64,000 bases of DNA from Pomphorhynchus laevis. Its lineage: Eukaryota > Acanthocephala > Palaeacanthocephala > Echinorhynchida > Pomphorhynchidae. A program made the position numbers and the translations under genes. Location of the stretch: positions 1 through 64,000 of the forward strand of contig WNNJ02002132.1 in NCBI GenBank assembly GCA_012934845.2. Direction: 5' to 3'. The notes under the pieces were generated by a model, which saw only the letters and a program-made list of their open reading frames with translations, was not told the origin of the DNA and did not search any database. Below, piece after piece: positions 9,400 through 18,420 of the stretch (position 1 is its first letter; the number at the start of each line of letters is the position of its first letter).

Positions 9400-11607
9400 C
9401 CCCCTGAAGAGGTCAATCAAGGCGGACTATGCTCGGTAATCGCGAGATGAGGAGCTTAAAAAACCTAGTATTTGCTCTGGAGGACTTCCTATCGAACAGA
9501 AGACTAATCCCGAGATAGCCAAAGTACCCCATAAGCGCACTTGGATTTTCACATTCAACGACATATGCTGAGCCAGTTTCAGGGCCCACCTAGCTTTTTT
9601 CAGGATACATTTAAGTCTATCTAGGTCAGTTTTCGCTGATCAATTCACCGTAACGGCGAACCCCGGATATTTTACTCGACTTGTGAAGGTGGGGAGTGGT
9701 TGATTTGCAAATATGGAGGATAGAGCTGCGATTGCTAATCTCTTCAATGTTTTCTTGGTGGCACGGCTACTGTCTGAGACTACATCTTTGCACTTGCGTC
9801 CAGAGAACAAGTCTGTGGTATTATCAGCATATACCACTAGATGTTGATCACGTTTAAAATTCTTGAATAGTACAATTGATGCAGCAAGATATAAGATAGA
9901 AAGTGGGAACCTTGAGGCACACCCGTAATAGGGTATAATTGACGCGCATCATGGTCGTCTTCATAGTAAAACTGCTTGGTGTACAGCAGAATCTCCACTC
10001 TGTTAACAATTCGCACAGGCAACCCGAGGGAACTGAGAGAGGAGATAACGAAGGGAATGGAGATCCGGTCAAATGCAGCTGAAAAATCAAGAAAAACAGC
10101 CACATCAAGTTAATGATTGTTATCCCGACAAAACTGATAAACTTCCCAATTGCTGAATGGATCGTGCGCCCTTTGACAAACCCATGAAAACTCGGTGGGA
10201 TTAAATTTTGCCTAATTAAATGATCGCGGATTTTACGCGCAAGCGCTTTTTCGTAAATGAAGATGAGAGAGTTTTGAAACGAAAGGGGCCGCAGATCTTT
10301 AGGACATGAGACCGGATTACGTTTTGGTAAAAAATTCTACGACTAATATTGATGCCGGATACGTCGGAAGTTGAAACTAAGAGCAATGTGACGGCCACTT
10401 CTCTTCTTTGATCGGTTGTCAAAAGCTGACACACCTGAGAAGATAGTGGAGTGATGGAATTGGGGGTGCCCGGAAGTATACCCCAAGAGTTAAGGATATC
10501 TCAACAGATAAATCCCTGCTCCTGAAGTCAACCCAAGACGGGATTGGTTGTGGAGATTAAGTGGCTCAATAGATATGTAGGGATACTTACTCTTCCAAAA
10601 CTCTGTCGAGGCCAATGCTCCCAATCCAACCCATAACCCTTTCCTTTCAGCAGACAAACTTTTCTTTCTTTTATATCTTCAAAAAAAGACAGAAGGTTTA
10701 AGGTGAGCAAGGCTCGCCCTATCCCTGCTAAGCTGGAACCTATATCTAAATCTTCAGTATTCATTCGAGAGGGCCTGTCTGGCAGAAACAGAGAGATTGG
10801 GAAGGTGTAGCACTTTAGTCAGGACCTTGAGTTTTGTTGGAGTGAGATTGTAAATGTGACCTTTATAGGTAGTAGAAAGCAACACGGTAGCTTGCGATGA
10901 GAGGTAGGAATTAAATTCGGTCAAACTCTCATTTCCAATTCTATTGAATAGTTGGATAGCTGCCTGATAGAAAACCTTTATGATGGGATCAAAGTGAAAC
11001 CTCCTTCTAAGCAACGTCTCTTTCTCTATCCGCTAACAAATTAGGTCATGAGAGGTGGTCAGTTTTTGGCGCGACTGCTCAGTACAGATGGGTGTCAACA
11101 ACCACATCGTATGTATCAGTAATATGTCGATGAGAGAATTAGTAAGTGCGCAATGAAAGGTGGGGGAAGGTGTTTTATGAATAAGATAGTCGTTCCTGTT
11201 CCTGCGGATTGCTGCATTAATCCAACGACCGGTTCGGTCGTTGAAGTCACCAAGTATCATGTCATAACCGCTACCCAATATATGATCCAGGAGGTCACGG
11301 TTCTTGTGAATTTCTCCTGGCCGGATATAGATATTGGCTATGCTGATGCGTTTACCGTTTTTACAGAGTGATATAGCTAAACAAGACAGGGCTGGACAAG
11401 AATAGTTAAACAGGAGGGAAGATCTTTAAGAGCATTTAACTAGGGTTAGAAGATCTTAAGATAAAGAGGAGTGAGGTGGGGTTATATACGGAGTAAAGTG
11501 GGTATAAATGTGCTTAGGGATAAATCGAATAATGTTCTGGGGGAGACAAATAGACCGCGTCTACAGCAGGACAATAACATCTGCGTCTCTACCAGATAGA
11601 AGGCCCA
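9400..11607 (-). pseudogene. LINE A ORF2 remnant (endonuclease and reverse transcriptase)
   Basis: Minus-strand blocks match ORF2 of the near-intact copy: MILGDFNDRTGRWINA (endonuclease, near 11270), the linker region with SSTYKGRIYN-type text, FLDFSAAFDRISIPF (motif A, near 10095), a partly altered GVPQGS block and VVYADNTT in place of YADDT (near 9830). The active-site change of the second aspartate and several frame breaks show it cannot encode a functional enzyme. Confidence 0.85.
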
Positions 11608-12480
11608 TTGAATACACGATATCGCAATTTCTGCCTCCAACTGTCTTTCTTCTATCTACAAACGTCTTTCCCATCTTCGTCTTGTTCTAAATCTAGACAA
11701 GTCAAAAATAATGTGGATCCTCCCCGGTCAACCTAACATATCTCCTCCCTCTATATATTTTGCCTTATCAATCATCCCCATAGTCCACAATCTCACTTTC
11801 TTAGGATTCAATTTCGATGAGCACATTTCCCTTAAACCCTTCGCCTGCGACAAGGTTCGCTCGTCTAGCTTAATTCTCCATGACATCCGCCGTATCCGCC
11901 CCTTATCGACTTCCGTTCCCGTATGTCTCTTATTTCATCGCTTCTTTCCCTAAAACTGATTACTGTCTCAGCCTTTTCGCCAATTCTTCAAAATCCACCA
12001 TCCTATTCCTACAACGCATCATCAACTCCGCCGTTCGAGTGCTCCTACGTCTCCGTCGCTTTGACCACACATCTACATATATTGCTCAACTCTCCTGGCA
12101 TACCATCCACATCCGCATACAACTCAGCATTCTCGTAACTTTTCTACTCATCGCTGTCGGCTCCCCATCGTTCATCCACTTCTCTTTCTTAGTCGATACT
12201 CATCCTACCTATCCATCACTGCTTTTCCGTCATTCCCTCTTACTCTACATTTCCGATTATTCTAACAACTACGGTCTCATATCCTTCCTCATCGCCGCTC
12301 CCACTTGCCTGGAATCAGCTCCCACTTGACGTCCGCCGTGCTATCTCCTTTATTGAATTCAAATGGCGCCTCGGTACCAACCTCCTGGATACATGATTTA
12401 GATTTTTGTTATTTTTGTTTTTTGTGGTCATGTAAGCGTGCGCCGCCATGCATTTGCCACATAAAAATAAATATTTTTTT
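11608..12480 (+). mobile_element. CR1-like LINE 3' copy nested in LINE A
   Basis: The plus strand encodes the C-terminal part of a CR1-like RT protein in broken frames: LTFLGFNFDEHISL, HDIRRIRP, KTDYCLSLFAN, LQRIINSAVRVLLRLRRF and a final block ending in SFIEFKWRLGTN. The 3' UTR ends with GTGGTCATGTAAGCG and AAATAAATATTTTTTT. It is 5'-truncated. It interrupts LINE A between the start of ORF2 and the end of ORF1, so it is younger than that copy. A short AAGG may be the target duplication. Confidence 0.8.
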
Positions 12481-12584
12481 AAAGGGCAGAAGCACCTCCA
12501 GAGTTCCACTGAAGGATATTCAGTGTAAAAGGCTCTTGACTACTTTGCATTGTGTTAATTTAGCTGGAGTGGGATTACCTACCG

Positions 12585-13826
12585 CTAGCAGGAGCCAGGA
12601 GAGAGAAGATTGTCCTTCTCACTCCCTTCACCACCAAAAGAAGACACTTGCCCACCGGCATTGTCTTCATTTCTCGGGGCTATCGCCCATTGCGATCCAT
12701 TAGTCCTTGCAAGTTTTTTGGAGCTAAAGGCGGTCTCACAGCAGGCCTCTTTTTGGACCCCTGTGGCCTTTTGACCTTCGAGAAAACATGAAGGTGGCAA
12801 CGTGATACCATATGTTCTTTTAGTAAGTTGACAACAATGGATTGAAATTCATCTTTTAAGATCTGCATATTTGTATCCATCAAAGTCACAATATCGCTAT
12901 CGGTCATTCTTACCTCACAAGGATTGGCCGAGACTACAGCAAAGCAAGCTGGTCTGGGTGCCGGTGTATAAATGTGTCGTCTTTTATATGCCTTGAATAA
13001 GGGGCAACGTCTAGACCACTCCGGGTGGTGTCCACTACAGTTGAAACATTGAGAGGGGAGAGGGCACATTTCCCCTCTTGGACTTCCCCAGCTCCACATA
13101 CACCACAACTATGTTGCCTAAAACAAGTGGAAGCCCAGTGTCTCCATTCATGGCAACTATTGCAATGTGGAAACGTAAGTGAGTCTGTTTTAATTACTGT
13201 AAAAACCATGTTGTAACCCAAGAATGTGTTGCACTTGATGTTAGCAAGGAGCTCAGCATTATCCACAGCAGTAGAGCAGAACGAAATAGGAATGGCTAGA
13301 CTATTTTTCCCCATAACAAGGCGAGTGTTTGTCACCTTAAAGTCCTTCTCGAAATTTTCAATATCTTCACCAGAGGCATATGCAGGAAAATTCGAAACCT
13401 TTAAAGTTGCTCCAATGGGATTATAATCAGTCGAGCCATAGTCAGACATTTTTTTGTGAAGTAGTCTAGATATGAGTAAGCCAGATCTGGCGAAGAAAAA
13501 GAAATTCGAACTTCTGCTTCGAGGAATCGAAAAGAACTCTCTTCTGAAATTTCGAAGTGAATTCTCTCAAAAAAGTTAAAGAGAGAAATTTTCTCTAATG
13601 GTTTTTTTCATCTTTATCACTACCAAGTTAGTTAATTTTGGTACCGGAGGGAGTTCACCCTCCATGCTAGAAACAGAGATATAAATGCTAGATCACTAGC
13701 ATTTAATCCTTCTTTGACTGTATCTCCATTGAAAGCAAAAGCTGTTAGATTCTTTGATGCACCGATAGTGTTTCCACTGTTGCACATTTTTCGCTTCACT
13801 CTATTTTTGTTAAACAATTTTAACAT
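12585..13826 (-). pseudogene. LINE A ORF1 remnant (zinc-knuckle nucleic-acid-binding protein)
   Basis: Pieces of ORF1 lie in consecutive frames: the N-terminus at 13632-13826 (with DTVKEGL matching PVKEGL of the intact copy), a central RRM-like domain at 12934-13449 (LKVSNFPAYASGEDI and PISFCSTAVDNAE), and zinc knuckles (CNSCHEWRHWASTC, then CGVCGAG and CFNCSGHHPEWSRRC). The C-terminal tail continues to about 12585. Frameshifts separate the parts. Confidence 0.8.
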
Positions 13827-13831
13827 AAAAT

Positions 13832-13844
13832 AGTATTTTATTCC
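13832..13844. repeat. Target-site duplication, left copy
   Basis: AGTATTTTATTCC here is repeated exactly at 17716-17728. The two copies bracket the near-intact LINE A and mark its insertion site. Confidence 0.9.
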
Positions 13845-13870
13845 GAGGAAACAAATGTAAAAGTGGAAAA

Positions 13871-15097
13871 ATGTCGAAAAAAGTAAGTGCGGAGCTTCAA
13901 AAGAACTCTATGATGTGCAATTCAACGAATTTTGTCGGAATTCCTGTTAAAGAAGGACTAGAACAAGCTTATCTAGATGGAATTCAACACAACACGAAGG
14001 TCAGTAACGTTTCTACTTTTTCTGGTAATGGGGAGATGCTTCCACCCATACCAAAACAAAAGAATCTTATAATTATTAAGCCTAAACTTCCGTTACAACG
14101 ACATAATCTATTCGAAAAATTTCTAAAGAATTTTTGTGCAAATTATCCCTCGAGGATAATATTCAATAACGTGAAGTTTCTTCATTCCGAAATCAAAATC
14201 TCCTTTGCAACGGCGGACATGGCAAAGGAGTATACTGGGTTTTTCAGATCGTATTTGTCTAATTTTGGTGAACTTACTGAGAAACCTATCCTATCCACCT
14301 TGAAAGTAACGAACCTCCCCTGTTGGGTTGACGATAGAGACCTCGAAAATCTCTGCGCATCTTTTAAGGTCAGTAATTTTAGACTATTGAAAGGAAAGGA
14401 CGGGGTACCTATCCCCGTCGGATTTTGCTCCGCCCCTATAGATAGGGCAGAAACACTTGACAAGTCAAATTACAACCCGTTTATGGGTCTCAATCTCAGG
14501 TTTCAGTTAATTGAAAGTGATGAATTCACTTTCCCCCACTGCAGTCGGTGTCACAAATGGGGGCATTGGTCCTCCAGCTGCAGTGGGACACCTACCTGTG
14601 GGGTATGCGGTTCCGCTAATTGCCCCGCCTTACTGTCCGACGTACGTTGTGTAGCCGCCCCGTCCTGTTCTAACTGCGGGGGGTGCCATCCTGCCTGGGG
14701 CAGGAAATGTGGAATTTTCAAAGATTATAGGAATCGTTTCCAGAAGCCATCTAAGACTCCTGCCTCCTTTTCACAAGCATCCTCTCATCGGATGGATGAT
14801 GCGGACATTATAAAACTCATCGACGTGAAAAATGAAGTTTCATATAGAAAGCTACAGAATCTAATCCTGATGGCCCTGGGTTCGGTAGGGCCCAATCCCT
14901 CCGTACCGGCTTCTAAAGTATTACCGGAATCAAAGAAGAGGGGGGCTTCGGCCCATACTGTCCCCCCACTCAAGATCGGTAAAATGCTGAGTGGCAAACA
15001 GCATAGGGGAAATGAAGATGCTGCCCAGGGGCAAGTACCGACCCCGGATGGGGCTAGTGGCAGGAAGGGTAACCTTCCTGCACCTAGCTCTGTCTAG
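13871..15097 (+). CDS. LINE A ORF1, zinc-knuckle RNA-binding protein
   Basis: The 408-residue protein binds element RNA and forms the retrotransposition particle, as known for ORF1 of I/Jockey-type LINEs. An RRM-like region spans about residues 135-205 (LKVTNLPCWVDDRDLE and VPVGFCS-type text). It is followed by zinc knuckles at about 223-285: CSRCHKWGHWSSSC, CGVCGSANC and CSNCGGCHPAWGRKC. The C-terminal 100 residues are basic and low in structure. The start at 13871 is the first ATG after the target duplication in this frame. The stop lies 33 bases before ORF2. Related, broken copies occur at 12585-13826 and 50002-51145. Confidence 0.88.
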   Translation: MSKKVSAELQKNSMMCNSTNFVGIPVKEGLEQAYLDGIQHNTKVSNVSTFSGNGEMLPPIPKQKNLIIIKPKLPLQRHNLFEKFLKNFCANYPSRIIFNNVKFLHSEIKISFATADMAKEYTGFFRSYLSNFGELTEKPILSTLKVTNLPCWVDDRDLENLCASFKVSNFRLLKGKDGVPIPVGFCSAPIDRAETLDKSNYNPFMGLNLRFQLIESDEFTFPHCSRCHKWGHWSSSCSGTPTCGVCGSANCPALLSDVRCVAAPSCSNCGGCHPAWGRKCGIFKDYRNRFQKPSKTPASFSQASSHRMDDADIIKLIDVKNEVSYRKLQNLILMALGSVGPNPSVPASKVLPESKKRGASAHTVPPLKIGKMLSGKQHRGNEDAAQGQVPTPDGASGRKGNLPAPSSV

Positions 15098-15130
15098 GTA
15101 GGCAATCCCCCTTCCAACTAATCCATCACA

Positions 15131-17509
15131 ATGCAGAGTACTCGTGAGCCTTTTTCACTGAATGTCATTCAGTGGAACTCGGGAGGTGCTTCTGCCCTTA
15201 GACTTTTATCCGGTAGAGATGCAGATGTTATAGTCCTTCAGGAGACTCGGTCTATCCGTCTTCCCCAGGACATTACTCGATTTATCCCAAAGCATATCTG
15301 TTCCCACTACACTCCGTACATAACCCTGCCTCACTCCTCTTCATCTCAAGGTCTTTTAACCCTAGTTAAATGCTCCTTAAGGTCTTCCCTCCTACTAAAC
15401 TATTCTTGTCCAGCCCTGTCTTGTTTAGTTATTTCACTCTGTAAGAACGGTAAACGCCTCAGTCTAGCCAATGTCTACATCCGGCCAGGGGAGATTCACA
15501 AGAACCGCGACCTCCTGGATGGTATTATTGATAGCGGCTATGACATGATACTTGGAGACTTCAACGACAGAACTGGTCGTTGGATCAACGCATCACTTCG
15601 CAGAGCTAGGAACGGTTATCTTATTCACAAACCACCGTCCCCCACCTTTCATTGCACATCAACAAATTCAATCCTCGACATTTTACTGCTTCACTCAAGG
15701 TGGTTGCTTAAACCTCTCTGTACGGAGCAGTCGCGCCAACAATTGTCCACCTCTCATGACCTAATTCGTTGGAGAATTGAGGAAGATACATTGCTTCGAA
15801 GGAGGTTTCACTTTGATCCGATCAGAGTAGCCTTCTTTCAGGCGGCTATCCGACTCTTTCCCCGAATAGGAAATCAGAGTCTGACCAAATTTAATACCTA
15901 CCTCTTTTCGCAAGCTACCGCGATTCTATCGTCTACCTATAAAGGTCGTATATACAATCCCACTCCGACGAAACTCAAGGTCCTAGCAAAATTACTGAAC
16001 CTCCCTAATCTCTCTGCTTCCGCCAAACAGGCCCTCTCGAATGAATACTGGAGCACTAGATACAGGTTCCAGCTGAGTAGGGATAGGACGAGTATTGCTC
16101 GCCTTAATCCTTCTCAGTCTTCTTTTTGGAAGATTTTCAAGAAGGAGAAGTTTGTTTGCTGGAAGGATAGAGCATTGGGTTGGATAGGGAATGTAGGCCT
16201 TGAAAAAGTTTTGGAGGAGTCACTAACCCTACACAACTATGGAGCCACTCAATCACCTCAACCAATCCCGCCTTGGTGTAACTTCAGGAGTAGGGATATA
16301 TCTGTTACGGATATTCTTAACTCCTGGGGTCCACTCCCGGGCACCTCCAAATCCGTCGTTCCACTTTCTTCTCGGGTCTGTCAGCTTTTGACAGCTGATC
16401 AGAGAAGAGAGGTGGCCGTCACAATGCTTTTAGCCTCTCCATCCGATGTAGCAGGCATCAATATTAGTAAGCGTGTTTTTATTCCTAAGAAAAAATCCTG
16501 CTCATGTCCTAAAGACCTGCGTCCCATTTCGATTCAAAATTCCCTCGTGTCTATTTACGAAAAAGCGCTTGCGCGTAAAATCCGCGACCATTTAAGTAGG
16601 CGTAATTTGATCCCTCCAGGTTTTCATGGGTTCGTCAAAGGTCGCTCGGTCCATTCAGCAGTAGGTGAGGTGGAACAGTTTTGTCGGGAGAATAGCCATC
16701 GCCTAGTTGTGGCTATTTTCCTTGACTTTTCTGCTGCATTTGATCGTATCTCCATTCCTTTTGTGATCTCTTCTCTACGGTCCCTCGGGTTGCCTGCGAG
16801 AATTGTGAACAGGGTGGAGATCCTGCTGTACACCAAGCGGTTTTATTATGAAGACGACCCTGATGCGCGTCAGTTCTATCCTATTACGGGTGTGCCTCAA
16901 GGTTCACCTCTTTCTCCTATCTTATATCTTGCTGCCTCCATTAATCTATTTAAAATATTTAAACGCGAACAACGTCTGGTGGTGTATGCTGATGACACCA
17001 CAGCCCTGTTCTCTGGACACAGGTGCAAAGACGTAGTCTCTGACATCAGCCGCTTCTTTTTAAGATTAAAAGACCTTTTACCCATATCCAATCTTATTTT
17101 AAACTCCGCCAAATCGCAGGCGGTTGTCTTTCATGGCACCACCGCAACAAAGAAAAAACTTAAGAGATTAGCACTCTCTGCACTCTCTTCCATATTTGCC
17201 TTTGAACCACTCCCCACCTTCACAAGTCGAGTAAAATACCTGGGGTTCACCGTTACGGTGAACTGGTCGGCGAAAGCTGACCTGGATAGACTTAAACGTA
17301 TCCTGAAGAAAGCTAGGTGGGCTCTGAAACGGGCTCAGCATCTGTCATTGAAAGGGAAAACCCAGGTGCGCCTTTGGGGTACCTGGGCTATCTCGGGACT
17401 TGTCTTCTTCTCAAGAGGACGTCCCCCAGAGCAAAGGCTAAGGTTTCTTAAGCTCCTCGTCTCTCGTTTACCAAGCATAGTCCGCGCCGATTGGATTCTT
17501 CGGGGGTGA
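15131..17509 (+). CDS. LINE A ORF2, APE endonuclease and reverse transcriptase
   Basis: The 792-residue protein nicks DNA and copies element RNA at the nick. The APE-type endonuclease occupies about residues 1-215: NVIQWNSGG, VLQETRS with the catalytic glutamate, GDFNDRTGRW near 141, and TSHDL near 212. The RT follows: PKDLRPISIQN, FLDFSAAFD near 529, GVPQGSPLSP near 586 and VVYADDT near 617, all with intact catalytic aspartates. There is no RNase H domain. The stop at 17509 comes about 27 residues earlier than in the copy at 40908-41519, because one base is missing near 17503. The lost tail is short and its effect is unknown. Confidence 0.9.
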   Translation: MQSTREPFSLNVIQWNSGGASALRLLSGRDADVIVLQETRSIRLPQDITRFIPKHICSHYTPYITLPHSSSSQGLLTLVKCSLRSSLLLNYSCPALSCLVISLCKNGKRLSLANVYIRPGEIHKNRDLLDGIIDSGYDMILGDFNDRTGRWINASLRRARNGYLIHKPPSPTFHCTSTNSILDILLLHSRWLLKPLCTEQSRQQLSTSHDLIRWRIEEDTLLRRRFHFDPIRVAFFQAAIRLFPRIGNQSLTKFNTYLFSQATAILSSTYKGRIYNPTPTKLKVLAKLLNLPNLSASAKQALSNEYWSTRYRFQLSRDRTSIARLNPSQSSFWKIFKKEKFVCWKDRALGWIGNVGLEKVLEESLTLHNYGATQSPQPIPPWCNFRSRDISVTDILNSWGPLPGTSKSVVPLSSRVCQLLTADQRREVAVTMLLASPSDVAGINISKRVFIPKKKSCSCPKDLRPISIQNSLVSIYEKALARKIRDHLSRRNLIPPGFHGFVKGRSVHSAVGEVEQFCRENSHRLVVAIFLDFSAAFDRISIPFVISSLRSLGLPARIVNRVEILLYTKRFYYEDDPDARQFYPITGVPQGSPLSPILYLAASINLFKIFKREQRLVVYADDTTALFSGHRCKDVVSDISRFFLRLKDLLPISNLILNSAKSQAVVFHGTTATKKKLKRLALSALSSIFAFEPLPTFTSRVKYLGFTVTVNWSAKADLDRLKRILKKARWALKRAQHLSLKGKTQVRLWGTWAISGLVFFSRGRPPEQRLRFLKLLVSRLPSIVRADWILRG

Positions 17510-17715
17510 AAGACCCCGGGTGGTTCAGTCGGAAGGCGGCGTGTTGGATCGGTTGGGGGCTCAGATCCCCCTGGACCTGAGGCCATAGAAGAAAAGAGTT
17601 AGAAGACTGAAGAGCTACTGACTTTCTATTGTTGTGTATGATCTGGTTTATTGCATGTTTCTTTTTCTCTTTTTTTGTGTAGTTAAGAAAGTCTTTATTT
17701 ATTTATTATTTATTT

Positions 17716-17728
17716 AGTATTTTATTCC
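17716..17728. repeat. Target-site duplication, right copy
   Basis: An exact repeat of the 13 bases at 13832-13844, directly after the T-rich tail of LINE A. Confidence 0.9.
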
Positions 17729-17834
17729 ATCATAAACAAGTATTATGTGGTCCATCATATATGTTAAAAAAAGAAAAGTGTTTATTCTAAAGGTATAAAG
17801 CATATTATACTATTTATTATAAAGTATAAAGTTA

Positions 17835-18055
17835 AATAGTTTTATTTGAACAAAGAAGACAATAATTTCCCTTTATTTGAAAAAAATTCTATATTTCGAT
17901 AGCTCCTGCTATCATCATCAGGATTACAATTGTAATCTAATTACAATGTGATCATTGTAATTCTGATGATAGCAAGAGCTATCAAAATATTTATTCTTTT
18001 AAATAAAGGGAAATTATTTTCTTTGTTCCAGTATAAAACTATCTATTATTATTAA
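17835..18055. repeat. Foldback element with paired hammerhead cores
   Basis: Two arms of about 100 bases pair around a centre at about 17945. From the centre outward each arm reads: a TTACAAT stretch, CTGATGA, a TAGC/GCTA stem, (G)AAATAT, an AAATAAAGGGAAATTAT segment, CTTTGTTC, and AAAACTAT. The left arm (minus strand) has a complete hammerhead core. The right arm has lost some core bases. The outer segment resembles the sequence just downstream of the hammerhead at the 5' end of the Naiad copy near 23460, so the foldback may be an inverted pair of PLE 5' ends. Confidence 0.8.
17890..17921 (-). ncRNA. Hammerhead ribozyme core, complete
   Basis: On the minus strand: CTGATGA (17921-17915), T, stem II GATAGC/GCTATC (6 bp, loop AGGA), GAAA (17897-17894), TA, T, A. 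Every invariant base of the hammerhead core is present. The single unpaired base before stem II and the two-base loop of stem III are the form known from Penelope-like elements. Stem I was not identified with certainty. Confidence 0.55.
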
Positions 18056-18077
18056 TACACAAGACAAAGCCCGTAGG

Positions 18078-18130
18078 CTGTTTAGTCTGCTCAAATGTTT
18101 AGTCTGTTAGACTGTTTAGTCTGTTAAATT
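18078..18130. repeat. Short tandem TGTTTAGTCTG repeats
   Basis: The motif TGTTTAGTCTG occurs three times within about 50 bases with variable spacers, and GTCTGTTA-type remnants surround it. No function is inferred. Confidence 0.7.
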
Positions 18131-18224
18131 GTTGAAATTATCGTTGATCTGACGGGTATGCCATTCGGATAGTTTGATGACCAGGATGTCGTATCCATTC
18201 TAACAATTTTCGTTTGAATATATC

Positions 18225-18420
18225 AATGTCAATGATATATTCAAATCAAATATGATATATCTAATGATATATCTAATCAAACAATGATATATAATTAGAT
18301 ATATTAGATATATATTGATATATCTAATTAGATATATAATTATATATTATATAAATTATATTTATATATAATTGGATATATATCCAATTAGATATATCTA
18401 ATGATATATGTAATCGAAAA
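18225..18420. repeat. ATATCTAAT-rich minisatellite
   Basis: Variants of GATATATCTAAT and its reverse complement are repeated for about 200 bases, giving many short inverted repeats. It is a low-complexity tract. Confidence 0.8.

Larger units (their letters stand above)
9190..13831 (-). mobile_element. LINE A, second copy, broken and split by a nested insertion
   Basis: Reading on the minus strand there is an ORF1 (13826 to about 12585), an ORF2 whose endonuclease start reaches 11607, and the RT down to about 9400. A 3' UTR ends in AATCCTTATTATTATT. Homology to the near-intact copy at 13845-17715 runs throughout. A CR1-like element (11608-12480) sits near the ORF1/ORF2 junction. Without it the text would read as in the other copies, where AAGGGCAGAAGCACC follows CCAGATA. 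Both ORFs carry several stops and frameshifts. Confidence 0.9.
13845..17715 (+). mobile_element. LINE A, near-intact two-ORF non-LTR retrotransposon
   Basis: This is a full insertion 3.87 kb long, bounded by a 13-bp target-site duplication (13832-13844 and 17716-17728). The 5' UTR is only 26 bases. ORF1 (13871-15097) and ORF2 (15131-17509) are both open. The 3' end has a T-rich UTR and a TTTATTTATTTATT tail. APE endonuclease plus RT without RNase H, and an ORF1 with zinc knuckles, place it in the I/Jockey/R1 group; the clade within that group is not resolved. The only visible lesion is a one-base deletion near 17503 relative to the copy at 41400, which removes about 27 C-terminal residues. 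It may be recently active. Confidence 0.92.

Noticed and set aside
18225-18420. CRISPR-like or regular repeat array
   Set aside because: Units are degenerate, adjacent and of AT type without spacers; the genome is an animal's.
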